A stretch of 64,000 nt of DNA from Trichobilharzia regenti (GCA_944472135.2 OX235264.1:122541809-122605808), one strand, 5' to 3'. Positions 1 through 12,389 are shown, counted from the first letter of the stretch. Notes: a model not told the origin generated them from the letters alone. Numbers and translations are program-made.

Positions 1-985
1 AAAAATGCAGTTAATTATTCTGCTTCTCTTCATAAGTACAAGTAAGCGATGGGTGGATGTTGTATAATTTACGCACTTATATCTCGAACTTTTTAAGACT
101 ACTATGTAAGTCACTTCACTGTTTGACTAATCCATAAAATACTAAAACGATATAGAAATTGGTTTCATAAATATCTACAATCAGGCCATAAAACTAGGGA
201 AGAAGAAATATTGAAGGCATAATCCACTGAATGCATGTGCGTCAGAAAACACATGACCTAATAAATAGATTTCTGAGAAAAACGATATTCATTTAAATGC
301 CTAAATATTTTATAGTCTTAAGTATTCCCCTTTGTTGAAATTAAAACAAGGCATAAAAGTGGATCGTAGTGCTTGAATTTAGGTCTTCATTTTGTCTAGA
401 ATTGGGACAGAGTTGTACCTTCTTTCAAGTGGAAAGCCAAGTGTTTACACAACCAAATTACCACAACAATAGGTCTGTTTAACAGAAAAGGGTGGAATTC
501 TTATTTGCAATATCCTACGAAATACGACAGATAACCGTGGAAGCTATACTTTTGTCTGATTTATGTGCTGAGAGATTCACGTGTTAAGGCAGCAATTTGT
601 TCGTCCTCTGGAGCAAGAGAAGCTAAATGTGTATACACGAATAAAAGTGGCGCGTTCAGATACCTTATTCTTCAATTGAAGCTATACTATTTGGTTGGCT
701 GGAAGTGATAAGCATAGGATTACAGTAGTATAAGTCTTTCTATGCATCCGGGCAGCTTTTCAGGTAGGACTTCACAAATGATTGTATCACTTTATCGTAT
801 ACATTTCTCAGTTTACTGATCATAAATCTATTGGAACAATCCATTTTATTCAACACGTTATGGGTGTCTCTGAATCGTTTTCCAAGGAATATCCAGAGTT
901 TATCCATTTCACACTATTAGTGAGGCTATTCAACGAATAGGTTATCTGTTAGATGGGCATAAATTAGACTAGTTAATTAGCTTGC
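1..985. other. unassigned AT-rich DNA
   Basis: I see no open frame of note, RNA gene or recognisable repeat here. The stretch ends where similarity to the RTE-like LINE begins. Confidence 0.4.
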
Positions 986-2081
986 TAGTTTTGACCGATA
1001 AGTGATTTAGGAACTATTTCAACACTACGGTGCACCTCAAGTCTTTATCAAACTCATTCAATAGCCGGCTATGTGACAATGATGCATGTCAAGTGATCCA
1101 CAAGGGGAAAATCAGCGAGGCTTTCAAAGTGAAGACAGGAGTAAGACAGAGCTATCTATTATCTCGCATAATATTCTTAACTGTGTTGTACTGGTTTATG
1201 TATCAAACAGTCCGTGGGAGCGAGGAGACAGGAGTAATCCAGGCCACCGATAAGATGACTCTGGATTTCCCAAATGATATATATATATATATATAATGTC
1301 ACATAAACTCGAAGACTTAAAGGTGAAAATCGAAAAACTGTCAGAAGTTGTAGACAGCGAAAGCAGGACTCCAAGTGAATATAGGGAAGACGAAGGTGAC
1401 AAAGATAACTAACCAACATTAACCATAACGACCAGCACCAATCACCATAAATAGGGAAAAATTTAAGAGTGGTTAGCTACTCCACTTATCTATGAAGCAT
1501 CGTTTCAACTACAGGTAGAACGGATGAGTACGTTAAAACCAGACAAAATCGGAAAGGAAAGATACGCCTTCATCAACCTGAAATGAGTTTGTGAATCTTC
1601 TGCTGTAACTCATCATAAAGTCAAGTCAGTCCTTTTATTCAGGTCAGAAACTTCCACCGTGTGTATAAAGGAATGGATTTCCAACAGCTTGCTGTGGGCC
1701 TTTATGAACAGCTACCTTCGCTGGCTCCATAATGAAGATTACATGGCCAATCAGAAAGAATTGCGAAGGAAGAAACTATGGGAATAACCTAACCAAGAGC
1801 CGATTACTGAAAAGTATGTACGATAAACTCGAGATGAATCGGGCATATACTGAGGAGATTATTGAATGAAATCGTAGGTAGTACTGGCTATAATTTGAGT
1901 GGAATCCTTATGGGAAGCGACGAGTAGTTCTTCAGTGCGAGGATGACGTAGAGGAGTTTTTGTGAGGAGGAGAATATTAGAGATGATGGGTAATCGTTGA
2001 CCCGCCTGAAGAGGATGTCAGAAATTACAACAAAGCGTAGATGTGTTCCACTTGGACCCCAAGGGAATAATAATAATAATT
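986..2081 (+). mobile_element. degraded RTE-like LINE copy (RT part to 3' end)
   Basis: This is a 5'-truncated non-LTR retrotransposon copy. Positions 1030-1296 translate to a piece of reverse transcriptase: DACQVIHKGKISEAF is followed by GVRQSYLLSRIIFL, a damaged form of the motif-B sequence GVRQGCLLSPMIFL seen in the copy at 53.2 kb. An (AT)n run at about 1278-1296 replaces the expected FADD region. Downstream, broken frames carry the usual order of the family, and the copy ends in an (AAT)n tail near 2081. Short 3' UTR and trinucleotide tail are typical of the RTE clade, so SR2-like is likely but not proven. It is not functional. Confidence 0.7.
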
Positions 2082-3290
2082 ATATGGATATGAAGCTAAA
2101 TAGAGCGTTAGGCGGTCTTCAAAACATTTTTATGCAGAGATGTATCTACTACTCAAAGACGTCAAGTGAAAATTTTATTTCTTAAGATTTTCGCATCGAA
2201 ACGAAACAAAATAATGGATTCCAATCAGTCAGTTCCTCCAACATCTGGTTCTTGTCACAATTCTAATAAGGAATGATAAATGAATCCAACTTATCTATTA
2301 CAATTTTAATTAAATCACAGTTTAGGGTGGCGAATCAACGTCTGCCACAACTAAGTCTAATAGAAAGCGATTACCCATATCGTAGTTCTGTCTATAGGAG
2401 ACATGAAGATTTTATACGTTAATGAATTTGAGTAAAGCAAGAACAATGGTTTGGCAGAATAAGATGGCACTATGGTCTATTTCTTCTGCTTTGTAGCTGC
2501 ATACAGCTAAAATCCATATAAAATTCATATATAAACTTATGCACGGAACAGTTTTAACATACTTGCAAATGTTATGTCATGTCCTTTGATAGGACACTCT
2601 AAACATAAGATAATGTCATTAGAAGCAACACTTATACAGCCTGCACAGAAATGGTTCGAGGCTGAACGAAAACTGCGGCTTGGAAACAATGACACAAGAG
2701 TTGGGTAATAAGGACAAAAGATGAATGCAACGATTTGTAGTCAATACGTTGGGTAAACCTCTAGTGGATTGAACTTAGATCACAGAAATAAGAGAAAAGC
2801 AACATTTTACTAAAGCGGACAGGAGAGAGGCTAAAGCCAAGGATTACATAATCAAATGAAGTAGAGAGATGGAGAGGAAATTCGTCCAGTAACCAGAGCA
2901 GGAAAAGGATGGCTACTGCTTCCTTGTGAACATATAAATCAGGTCACAGGAGTTTGATAGCAATTGATTCAGCAAACTTGACTAAACTTGAGATATCGCA
3001 TCAGTCGACTGCTATAAACAGTTTCATGGTGTCCACCTAACAGCCTATATTGGCGGAATTCCTAGCAATGGAATAACTGTCATGGTGCACTGAAAACTAA
3101 GTGTACAGTCACATTTATGCATGCATAAATTTACATAGAAACAATTGTTATTTAATTCCATAAACTAGTGAAGGGTGTGATTAATGAGGGTAATTATTTT
3201 CAACTTGGTATACGAAAACTATCTACACCTTATATATGCACATATATAGATACACATATATTGTAATATTTCTACCCTTCATACTATGTT
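2082..3290. other. unassigned AT-rich DNA
   Basis: No gene or recognised repeat was found. Short open frames here have no coding character. Confidence 0.4.
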
Positions 3291-4497
3291 TCTTTGTCTT
3301 CTTCGAGATCCCGGAAAGGCTAAAGATGTGCTTATCAAATTGCAACTCTATGCACCATCATCACAGAATCAAGCATAAAATAGCAATCAAATATCTAAAT
3401 CAATCTCAAGGACTTTGAAAACGGATTCAACAGCTATGACCATCATGCACTTTGGAAATTACTTCAATACAGAGCAGTGCGCCACTTCAAATCTATATGA
3501 CAGTCTTACTTGTCAGGTGACCAACAACGGAAAACTCAGTGAGGCGTTTTAAGTGAATACAAGAGTAAGACAAATTGACTGCCTGGCTCCTATCACCGAG
3601 GATATTCCTAACTGTGATAAACTCGATTATGCTGAAGACTGTAGAAGGGAGTGAGGAGACAGGAATGCGCTGGACTACGGATAAGAAGAATCTAGAAGAT
3701 CTGGATTTCGTACTTGGATGATACAAGTTAACTGTCACATGAAATCGAAGACTTGCAAGCGAAAACCAACACACTAGCTGAAGAGGCTGACAAAGAAGAC
3801 ATGACTCCAAGTGAAGAAACAGGAGATGGAGGTAATGACGACAACCAACTAACCAACAGCAACCACAGTCAGTACCAATCAACACAATCAACTGTGGAGG
3901 CTTAACAGAGGCCAGTTATCTAGAAAGCATCGTTTTAACTACAGGTGAAACGAGTGAGTATGTCTACAAGTATGTCAAAATCGGACAAAATCGAAAAGGT
4001 AAGATATGCCTTCATCAACCAGAAAACAGCTTCAAAATCTTCTACATTCCACCTCAGCATAAAGAACAAGATTCAAACTTTCAACACACATGTAAGAGTA
4101 TGGCATTCTGATCACGAAAAGGGAATCCAACAATTTACAGATTTTGATCAACAGCTGCCAAACTTAAGTGGCTACATAAGGAAAATCAAATGCCTGTTGA
4201 AAAGTAATAGCAAGGAGAAACTCTGACTAGGAATAAACCCACTAATAGCCGATTGTTCAACAAATATATATTGGAGAAAACGAAGACATCAGACATACTT
4301 CATGCTAGGCCATCGCTCATGTCTAATCCCAAAGAAAAGCTACCATTGGGTTGTCTGTGAGACGGTAATATGGAGCAGATCGTGTGAGGAGTAGAAGATT
4401 AGAGATGACTGTCTGAAGAGGATTTCAGAAAATATAACAATGTAGATATGTGTTGTTGAATCCCTATGCTCCACTCGGACTTCAAGGGAATAATAAT
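3291..4497 (+). mobile_element. degraded RTE-like LINE copy
   Basis: This second copy of the same LINE starts in the RT region near codons for CNSMHHHHRIKHKIAI, matching the copy at 53.2 kb. A longer frame at 3945-4226 covers the stretch after the RT domain (AFINQKTASKSS...). It ends with a (AAT)n tail close to 4497. Many stops and frameshifts make it a dead copy. Confidence 0.68.
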
Positions 4498-5190
4498 AAT
4501 ATACTGCCGCAATACTGGTTTATTTCCCCTCTTTGAGATCTCTATTTACCTATCTCTCCGCTATTTGCTATTTTTCTATGCCATTGAATGTCTCTCTCTG
4601 TACGCTACTACTGACAAATGTTGTCACCAGTAGCGTCACAATGGGATTACGAATACACATTTCCATTTAATTCTACTTGCTTTCCTGAATAAATCAAATA
4701 AAGCACAATTCATAGATACATCATATCTTTTATAAATATTATGTTTTTATTAAAAGCAAATAGAAATCTAACTTTAAATAATCTACACATGTTTGTCAAC
4801 CACCTGTTATTATTTTAGCACTGTTATGCACAACATCTCTGTTTACCTTTCTTAGATACATTGGCGTATATCGTCATGTACAGAATGTGTATTTACGGAA
4901 ACACACAAATGACAAGAAATAATGACTACCATTACAGTCTGCTTCTATCTTTCTTTCTTCTGTTATCAGAAGACTAATGAAAGAGGAGGGGGCTGAAATA
5001 ATGAAAATAATGATGAAATGAGATGTACCGCCTTGCATGTTACACTGTAATTAAAACGGATATGAGCGTTAAATTAGAAGTAAGAATGCTTTAATTTTAA
5101 AAATTTCCTTTTTTTTGTTAATCAGGTGTTATTGTAATTTATTCATTCAACTATATATAGGCATATAATCATAAAGGTGGTTGTTTACAA
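4498..5190. other. unassigned AT-rich DNA
   Basis: No gene or repeat family was recognised. The sequence is AT-rich with homopolymer T near 5107-5118. Confidence 0.4.
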
Positions 5191-6570
5191 ACTGTTAAGA
5201 TAAGTAAAGCGGATTGAAAGAAAGGGTATTTATTCAAACTGCTAAAGAAAGCAGACTAAAGTCAATGGAAGAATTGGGGCGGCGTTATGATCCTTCTGTC
5301 TATCCTAAGCAAAATATTAAGCCGCATCGTCCTAGAGAGAGAATCAAACGACGCCGACCTGGATGAAAAACTTCAACCGGAATAAGCTGGATTTAGGAGG
5401 AACAAGTCATGCATCGATGAAATTGGAACACTGCGAATCAGTACTGAACACAGCTTAGAATGGCAATCAGCTCTCTGCTTCAGCTTCATTGACATTGAAA
5501 AGACCTTTGATAGTGGGCGCAGCATCTATCGAGAGGTGATTTGGAAACTACTTCGCTACTACTATCAGGGGGTGCCGCCGGCAATTATGCATCTCATCCA
5601 ATAGTTGTACGACAATGCTGCATGCCAAGTAATCCACAACAAGAGAAGCTGCTTGCCTTCTATCTCCTATGATTTTCCTGATTGTGGTAGGCTGAATAAT
5701 GTGACAGATAGCGGAGAGCAACGAGTAGACAATGCATTGAAAGGACCCACACAAACAATTTGGATGATCTCAATCTGGAACGATGATATATATGTATCCT
5801 ATTTCCCACAAACTGGAAAATATGCAAGGAACTCCAGGTGAATGCAGAGAAGAAAGATGTGATGAAGATTCCTGGCCAGCAGCAATAGCCACAGTGAGAA
5901 CAACAGACAACAATCAGCATAAATAGGACAAATGTGAAAGAAGCAACCTCTATGACCTATCAATCTACCTTGGAAGAGCTGTTTCAACTACAGGCGGATG
6001 GAACTAACAAGGATATAGAAGCGAGAATTTTCGGAAAAGACAGGCAAGCTTTCATTACTCTCAAGTCTGTATGGAAGTCAACAGCATTCACCATGAAAAA
6101 TATGATTTAGATTTTCAACTTCAGTGTGGAATCAGTGTTAGTTATTATGCAGATCAGAGACTTGACGTGTCATGAAGAGCACTTCAAACAAACTACAGGC
6201 CCTCATCAATGGCTATCTTCGCTCAATACTCAAGATGAGATGGCTCGCCTGAAAAGATCAGCAACGGGACTCTCTGGCAATGAATGAACCAACCCAGCAA
6301 GAATCAATTTTGCAACAAATATGCAGAAAGGAATGGAAGTGGATTAATCATACTCTGAGAAAACAAACCATCAAGTGACATCACATACTAGGACATCGCT
6401 CGACTGGAAACCCAGAGGGAAGTGATGAGTTGATCGTTAGTACGAGGATGTCATGGAGGAGTATATCATGTGAAGAGGAGATAAAAGCATGTGGGCAGAC
6501 GTGGAGCCAGGTAAAACCGTTGACATGCTCCTCTAGGAATTAAAGGAAACAATAATTTTATTAGTAAGAT
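5191..6570 (+). mobile_element. degraded RTE-like LINE copy with pre-RT segment
   Basis: This copy starts further upstream than most, in the region before the RT catalytic motifs (compare KGYLFKL near 34.2 kb). It runs through a damaged motif A (TFDSGRSIYREVIWKLL-like, about 5490-5560), the post-RT region, and the 3' segment with CEEE-like remnants, and ends near 6570 after a short 3' UTR and AATAAT tail. Frames are broken throughout. It lies in the same orientation as most RTE copies in the window. Confidence 0.7.
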
Positions 6571-6639
6571 AAGTGAGAGAATAATATTTTGGCTTAGTGA
6601 TTCACAGTATTATATTCATTATATTTTTATATTTATATT

Positions 6640-7890
6640 ATAATAAATATTATTACTCCCCTGGGTTTTCAGTGAGACATAGGGCTTCAGCGGCATGTCT
6701 CTATACCTCTGTCATCATTATCATCACTTTCTTACACGAACGTCATCAACTCACTCTGAAACCCGACCCAATAACTTGTTTGCGATACAAAAGCCGACGC
6801 GTGATGTTATTTGACCGTCTGTTCAAGGTATGTACAATCCATTTCCACTTTCTTCCATATATTTCTTCAACAATAAGCTCCTCTTAGATACGTTATCAGA
6901 GTTACTTGTTTCCAATTCTTTCCATAAGCCATGTCATCTTCAATATATAGTCAGTGAAGTTAGCTGTTGACAGTACTATGTACTATAGGCTGTTTGAAAT
7001 GCTTTTCATGAAGCGTTGATAAATTTTCTGACGCTTACAGAATAAATGACTTTCTTAACATTTGTGTTGAAAACCCGGTTTTCTAATTGTCTATGCTGAG
7101 TGAGGGCGGAAGATTTGAAAAGTGATTTTAGAGTGGTGAATGTTTGTCTTCTCTTTCCAGTTATAACTTTGACTATTCATGCGTTCTGCTGCCTGTAGTT
7201 GAAACGATGCTTCGCAGAAAAGTGAGGAAAGTACCCTCTTCTAAATTTGTCCCCTTGATGGAGATTGATGATGGTTGTTGTTGTTGTTGCTGTTAGCTGT
7301 TTATCTTCATTACCTGGGTATTCTGTATGTTAACATGTAGTCTTGTCGTCGGTACCTGACTCTCAAGCCACTTTGTCGGCTTTTGACTGTCTGTGTAAAA
7401 ATGGATACAAAATTGCTGTCCACGAGATCTAGAACTTCTAGAATCTTCTCATCGGTTCAACGTATCTACCTCTTCTCGCTCACAACGCACAGTCTGACGC
7501 ATAATCCAGTCCATCACAGTTACGGATATCATCTGTGTTATTAGCCAGCCAGTTTGTTTTACTCCAATATTCTCTTAAAACGCCTCTGTATATTGACCGT
7601 CGTGGTTTACCTGACACGTGGCACTGGCATATAGATTTGAGGCAATACACTCCACCGTCAAAGCTGTTGAATGCGTTTTCATGAAATTCGGTGAGATTGA
7701 GTAGAAGTGAGCTTTGACCACCATTTTTATGCTTTGTTCTGTGATAATGATGCACTCGGTTATAATTTGATCAGCAAATATTTGCCTTCCCTGAGGACAG
7801 TTTGTTCCGGCTGCCGGAGTTCTGCAGCTGATGCACCCTTTAGCGTTACCAGGTTGATGCAACTAATTATTTTACTTGGAGTAAACAAAA
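6640..7890 (-). mobile_element. degraded RTE-like LINE copy
   Basis: The 3' end is at about 6645-6690 (reverse complement of the tail with a short UTR and a 'gaagccctatg'-like block), and the copy reads leftwards from about 7890. Frames at 7480-7862 carry TEQSIK, SATCQVNHDGQYTEAF and related RT remnants, equivalent to the region before motif B. A (GTT)n run near 7273-7295 corresponds to the poly-glutamine or asparagine encoding stretch found in several copies. It is a dead copy. Confidence 0.65.
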
Positions 7891-8993
7891 GAAGGCTTCC
7901 ATGCAAGTTCCTCTAGATGGGTGTGAACCCTGATTTTCTTTTCGACTTCTCAATTGGTAATAATTAATAGTATTATTAAAAGACGTAACCGGCAAGCTTT
8001 GATTTAATTCGAATAATGCAATAAAAACAGTGGTTTTGCAGAATAAAGTCGTACAACCACTTTAATATACTTGCATAGTGTTCATTTAAAAAAAAAAAAT
8101 TAATCACTCACTACATGCATACAGTAATAATAGGGATCTATATAATATGAAACACTATCGCAAACAGTAATGATCATACACAATAGAAACTTCCAACGTT
8201 ACGTAATCATGTGAAAGACAGGTTGAAAATATCCTGTTTCCTGGACAAAGAGAGACTGAGGGACAGCTTCTTTCTGAACGCATTAATCAGGTTTCAGACA
8301 CTTGATGCAGATCGCCCAGCAAACTTAGGACGAATTAAGCTCTTTTGCCTAATGATAATTTGGAATGATCTTGCGACATCCACCTCATGGCTTGTGTCAA
8401 GGAGATGCCTGGTGATGACGCTGTTTACACCAGTTTTTCTCTTTAGACTTAGGCTTTTTGGAACATGTTGAGAAAATCATATATATGCCCATCTTTCTGT
8501 TCTTCCAATGTAACTGCTCCCGCAGATATATACAATTTTGTATATACAGTCGAGGTTGACATGAGAGAAGGATATCTGTCGACTTCTGATTGCAACAAAG
8601 AATAAGTTGTTTCAAAGACAGGAACCAGCTTAGCTGCGGGATAGGCTCTGTCTAGTGGCGTATTCAATCTTCTGTTAACCATTGCTGTAATATTTTCACC
8701 TTTGAAATCAAGTTCAATGTAGATTGCCTTTTTCTCCACTGTGATTTGCTTGACATTTGAGAATTCAGATCTTCCATACTTCTTAATAAACCGTTTGGGG
8801 GTAACCATTGCTCTTCAACATCTTTTTAAGAAGCAAAAATTCTTCCTCCGATTTCTCTGTTGAGCATAATCTCCTAGCGCTATAGTGTAGAGTCTTTACT
8901 AGTCCGCGCTTAAAGCTATTTGGATAAAAACTATATAAGTATTGCCCTTTCCAAGTAGGCTTTCGATAAATTGATTTCTGAAGACTACGACCT

Positions 8994-9176
8994 GTGCGTT
9001 GGTGGCACAATGGTTAGGACTCTCCCCGACCATGCACATGGTTCAAGGTTAGATCCTCTGCTGACGCACACCTGATATATGTGGTCGGCTTGCAAAATTT
9101 GGCCTACCAATATCACATGCTGAAACTTCCATACGTGAACCAAAAATACGGTGTGGAATCAAGCTGTAATAAGTGA
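8994..9176 (+). mobile_element. tRNA-headed SINE, LINE-tailed type (copy 1)
   Basis: The element starts with GTGCGTTGGTGGCAC. An A-box-like TGGCACAATGG and a weak B box (GGTTAGATCC) suggest a tRNA-derived pol III promoter. The 3' part ends in ACGGTGTGGAATCAAGCTG, the tail shared with copies at 21.7, 29.3, 45.4 and 46.7 kb. It is nested in a minus-strand PLE whose coding sequence resumes on both sides. Confidence 0.8.
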
Positions 9177-9433
9177 AAATTCTAGGTGTTGTATGGCGAT
9201 TTCAAGAAATTGAAACTCTCTATCAATTTCACGTTTCACAGTGAATTCAATATTGGTATCTGCGTCACTGAATAATCTGAGTAAGTGAAAGCCTGACTTT
9301 CATCAATGCACACTACAAATGTGTCAGTGACATATCGACAGTAAGTGATTTTTCCGTCGGCTGCATGCTGCAACTTTGTTTTCTCAAGATTGGAAATGAA
9401 GATACCTGCTAAAACGGGGCTGAGTGCAATGCC

Positions 9434-9453
9434 CATATCTACACCATCTACTT
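9434..9453. repeat. 20-bp target-site duplication, left copy
   Basis: The sequence catatctacaccatctactt is repeated exactly at 9689-9708, on the other side of the SINE at 9454-9688. Confidence 0.88.
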
Positions 9454-9688
9454 TTATTTTCTTTCCTTCACGTTCCCCAGTGGAACATAGGGCTTCAAGC
9501 TAGTGGCTTGAAGTTTCTGTAGCAGTGTTTAAGTTTTACAGGATGGGGTTGCTAGCCTCCTGCTCAACCTTTCCTCTTTACCAGCATTACTTCCGGGTTA
9601 GCGAGGTAAGGGAGTGCGTCGGCCGGTGATCGAACCCCAGACCATGTGCATGGTCGGCGAGCGTCCTAACCGCTATGCCACCAACGCA
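9454..9688 (-). mobile_element. tRNA-headed SINE with RTE-like 3' tail
   Basis: Read on the minus strand it begins GTGCGTTGGTGGCATAGCGG, with B box GGTTCGATCACC, so the head matches the other tRNA-headed SINEs. The body is different. The 3' end contains GAAGCCCTATGTTCC followed by an A-rich stretch, the same block as the 3' end of the RTE-like LINE copies (compare 25200-25262). Exact 20-bp duplications flank it, proving a retrotransposed unit. Confidence 0.85.
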
Positions 9689-9708
9689 CATATCTACACC
9701 ATCTACTT
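9689..9708. repeat. 20-bp target-site duplication, right copy
   Basis: Exact repeat of 9434-9453; the boundary base with the SINE start is ambiguous by one or two positions. Confidence 0.88.
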
Positions 9709-9904
9709 AGTAGTAAATAATTTTATCAAATAGAAATTGCACACCTATGGTTCACATCTGAATTCCCATTCTGAAAATGGGAGAAGATCAGACCGCTGAC
9801 AAATGATCTCAATAATTTCATTGATTAGAATAATTGTGAACACCATGAACTTATATAAAAAGCTTATGTAGTTCATACTTTCAGCGAAATGAAATGAGAC
9901 TTTC

Positions 9905-10136
9905 ATGGAATGCATTCTAAATGAGACACAGGATTTCAAGCTTCAGCTTAAACGTTCCTTAGGAATGGTGATTATGCTTTTTTGACGATGTTCATTCGCC
10001 AGCATCACCCCAAACCTTCCTTCTTTATCGAGTTACTGCCGGCTAAGCGGAGTCAGGGAGTGTATCGACTGAGAAACGAACTTCAGACCACTTGAAGTGT
10101 GGTTGGAGAGCATGCCTTTATTGAAGTACCAACACA
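9905..10136 (-). mobile_element. diverged SINE, probably the RTE-tailed type
   Basis: The minus strand resembles the SINE at 9454-9688: both show a stretch like ctcccttac...gctaacccgg...taaagagg in their bodies and a 3' block close to CTTGAAGCCCTATG. The tRNA head is badly worn. Similarity was judged by eye only. Confidence 0.5.
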
Positions 10137-10598
10137 CAGAAACACGCACTCATAAGCTGACGATGTCAGTAATTGCCTAAACTGATAAATTGTTCTATTA
10201 GGGTTATTTAAGTACATAACACTGTTTTGCATTGATAATATTTATCATCCGGATTGTAAGGACAAGTGCCGGTTTTATGATTTTGATGATCTATGGGTGA
10301 TGCTTTTTGTAGACTGACGAAGTAAATTAGTATTTACGCACACACACACACATATATCACGCACTTTGTAAGACGATATAGAGTTGAATCTGAGGTCAAA
10401 TAGTGCAAGTGAAAATTATTAACGTTCATCACTCTAAGATATTAAGAGAATATCACGAACACATTCACACTTTAGTCGATTATGCGCAAAGTATATTTAC
10501 AACATTAATTATTATTTATTTCATTATCACTAGTTGGTTGTGAAGAATAAGATTTGTTTTTACGAGTTGGTCACAGATTGATATAAGTTAGAGAAGCA
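10137..10598. other. unassigned DNA with a short (CA)n run
   Basis: A (CA)n run lies at about 10338-10352. No other feature was recognised. Confidence 0.4.
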
Positions 10599-10604
10599 TT
10601 GAAA

Positions 10605-10775
10605 GAAAACCGGCTCTTGAGTACTGGACTGCCAGATGTTTCAGCAGCCTAGTTTGGGAATCATCGGCAGTACGCATTCACTGCCAGGATTTGAACACAG
10701 AACGTTCCGGTTAGAAGGCAAGCTGGTGCATATGCCATTCAGCCACTGGAACTCCATTCAATAGGCAGCTCGTGA
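10605..10775 (-). mobile_element. hammerhead-bearing tRNA-derived SINE (SM-alpha-like)
   Basis: On the minus strand the left part shows a tRNA-like head (GTGGCTGAATGG as A box and a worn B box near GTTCAAATCC). It is followed by a hammerhead-like segment at 10621-10673: stem I GTACTG/CAGTAC is intact, the core reads CCGATGA instead of CUGANGA, a stem II region with TTCCCAAACTAGG follows, then GAAAC and the cleavage triplet GTC. SM-alpha elements of schistosomes are known to combine a pol III promoter with a hammerhead. The core change probably weakens cleavage. Confidence 0.7.
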
Positions 10776-10904
10776 ATTCTAACTTCTACCAATTCATGAT
10801 CTTTAGTGAGATCACCAACCAATGTCATTTTAATTTGGTTTTTTGATCTCACAAGATCGCAAGGCTTGATTCATGTCAGTATATCAGCCACAAGAATAGA
10901 CTAA

Positions 10905-11758
10905 CTGACTGATTCAAACATAGTAGTTTGCACCACTGTGAAGCAGTTCGAGTCGCTACATTCCATGTAGCTCAAAAAGCAAGAAAACAAAGTAAAAAGA
11001 AACGCAAAATAGGGACAGCAAACAGAGATATCAGGCAAAAAGGATAGTAATATAGCAGAACATAATAGTTTTATTGCGTGTTATAAGTCTTAAGGAGCGG
11101 ATGTATCTGCTCGAGGCATTGAGCACGATTTTTAGCCAAATCTTAATTTGTCTCAAGCTTTCATTGATGTTTACTGTCCCGAAGACCCCAACCAAGAAGT
11201 CTACATCTTACTACACGACTGGCTTAAACTAACTGTTGTAGATTTCATTGAATGATGAGGCGATATTTTGGTTTGACCATCACTGGCTCTTTTCCAACCT
11301 GATCCTTCTAATGACAGCTAACATGGCCCGTCAAGGTGATGACTAGGCATACGTAACACATGTCCTAACTGTCTCAGTCTATGTAACTTCAGAGCCTCGT
11401 TGATCTATCTCACCTCTTTACCTAGCACTCGATGCCTATCCTTAACATTACTCACCTTATTATACCACTTAACACGGGAGATAGAACGTATGTCTCTATA
11501 ATCAAAAACAGTCAGTCTTTTCATGTCCTACACTGTCCATGGCCAGGTCACACAGCCGTACAGGAGGGCGGAGAGAAGTGTTGAGCAGTACACACGTCCT
11601 TTGGTCGATAGCCGGACAAACGGATATCACGCCTACGCCAGAGACGGCGTAAACTGGTATATGCGGGACTAGACTTCTGTATCCGTGCTGAGATTTCGTC
11701 AGCGATCAAATCGTTGACACTGGCTGATGCGACTTATCAGATAAGTGAGATGGTCTAC
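10905..11758 (-). mobile_element. 3' part of a second LINE (LGHVLRM type)
   Basis: The minus strand encodes remnants such as LHRLRQLGHVLRMP, GSGWKRASDGQTK and VRCRLLGWG, the C-terminal region of a non-LTR retrotransposon ORF2. The 3' UTR continues to about 10905. A related plus-strand copy of the same 3' region lies at 31190-31625, sharing the GCTTTTTGAGCTACATGGA block. The LINE is interrupted by a solo LTR at 11759-12113 and resumes beyond it. Clade is uncertain. Confidence 0.65.
11754..11758. repeat. 5-bp target duplication of solo LTR
   Basis: TCTAC here is repeated at 12114-12118. Confidence 0.75.
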
Positions 11759-12113
11759 TGATATATATCCACATAATATGTGTTTGTTTGACAGTCTGTT
11801 CTTAGTGACATGTATCCATATAATATGTGCTTTTTGTTTGACAGTTTGATATATTTTGCTATGTATATATGAATCGATATTCCATTATAATTAGTCAATC
11901 ATGTTAAGACTGTCAATTGATTTGTTCATTATGAATATTCGCTCACAAACTTGTGTTCACACACTTGTTCGGACATTCATATATTTTTGCTCTCATACTC
12001 TTGTGTGACATTGGGTGTGTTTGGAAAATAGAAGTATCATCGCAAACCTAGTGGTCTTCTGATTTCTGTCTTTCTTGCGTCAGGACTATTAAATTCTCGA
12101 CCAGTCCATAACA
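11759..12113. mobile_element. solo LTR (355 bp), copy 1
   Basis: The segment starts TG and ends CA, is flanked by the 5-bp duplication TCTAC, and matches (reverse complement) the 349-bp segment at 36364-36712, which also has TG...CA ends and a 5-bp duplication. These are the hallmarks of an LTR retrotransposon integrated by an integrase and reduced to one LTR by recombination. No internal region of this family was found in the window, so the family (Gypsy or BEL type) is unknown. Confidence 0.82.
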
Positions 12114-12240
12114 TCTACACGCTCCACCAACCACTTCACTCCCTATTTCTAGGCTAGGAGTCACTATAGCCTTAGCATAGACGTTTTTATATAGTAGCTT
12201 AAGGTCAGTTTAACGTCGTTTTACTGAATACGGCAGGCAG
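12114..12240 (-). mobile_element. continuation of the split LINE
   Basis: The LINE broken by the solo LTR appears to continue here; the join is exact once the LTR and one copy of TCTAC are removed. Its left limit is uncertain. Confidence 0.45.
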
Positions 12241-12389
12241 GGAAACGTAAGATGAGCCTATGTGCTGATAGATAGCGAAAATGGATTAGTGTCTTAAACT
12301 TAGAAAAAAATGATTAGTATGTTCCAGTAATAGAGAAAAACATCATCAAACATTAAGGAACGAGTACATCTCATTGGTTGACAACAAGC

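Larger units (their letters stand above)
8190..9765 (-). mobile_element. degraded Penelope-like element, split by two SINEs
   Basis: Read on the minus strand, the region encodes PLE landmarks in order: VDGVDMG (normally DGVAMGSP) at about 9420-9715, then a catalytic-loop remnant YVTD (normally YVDD) at about 9340, FQFLEIAI near 9200, SIYRKPTWKGQYL near 8940, the inter-domain block KKAIYIELDFKG near 8720, and a worn GIY-YIG endonuclease end at 8290-8560. One SINE (8994-9176) breaks it after the RT core, and another (9454-9688) breaks it inside the DGVAMG block. PLEs normally encode a single RT/GIY-YIG protein; this copy has many stops. Confidence 0.75.

Noticed and set aside
1278..1296. (AT)n run as an origin or regulatory element
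   Set aside because: A simple microsatellite inside a dead LINE copy; nothing else supports a function.
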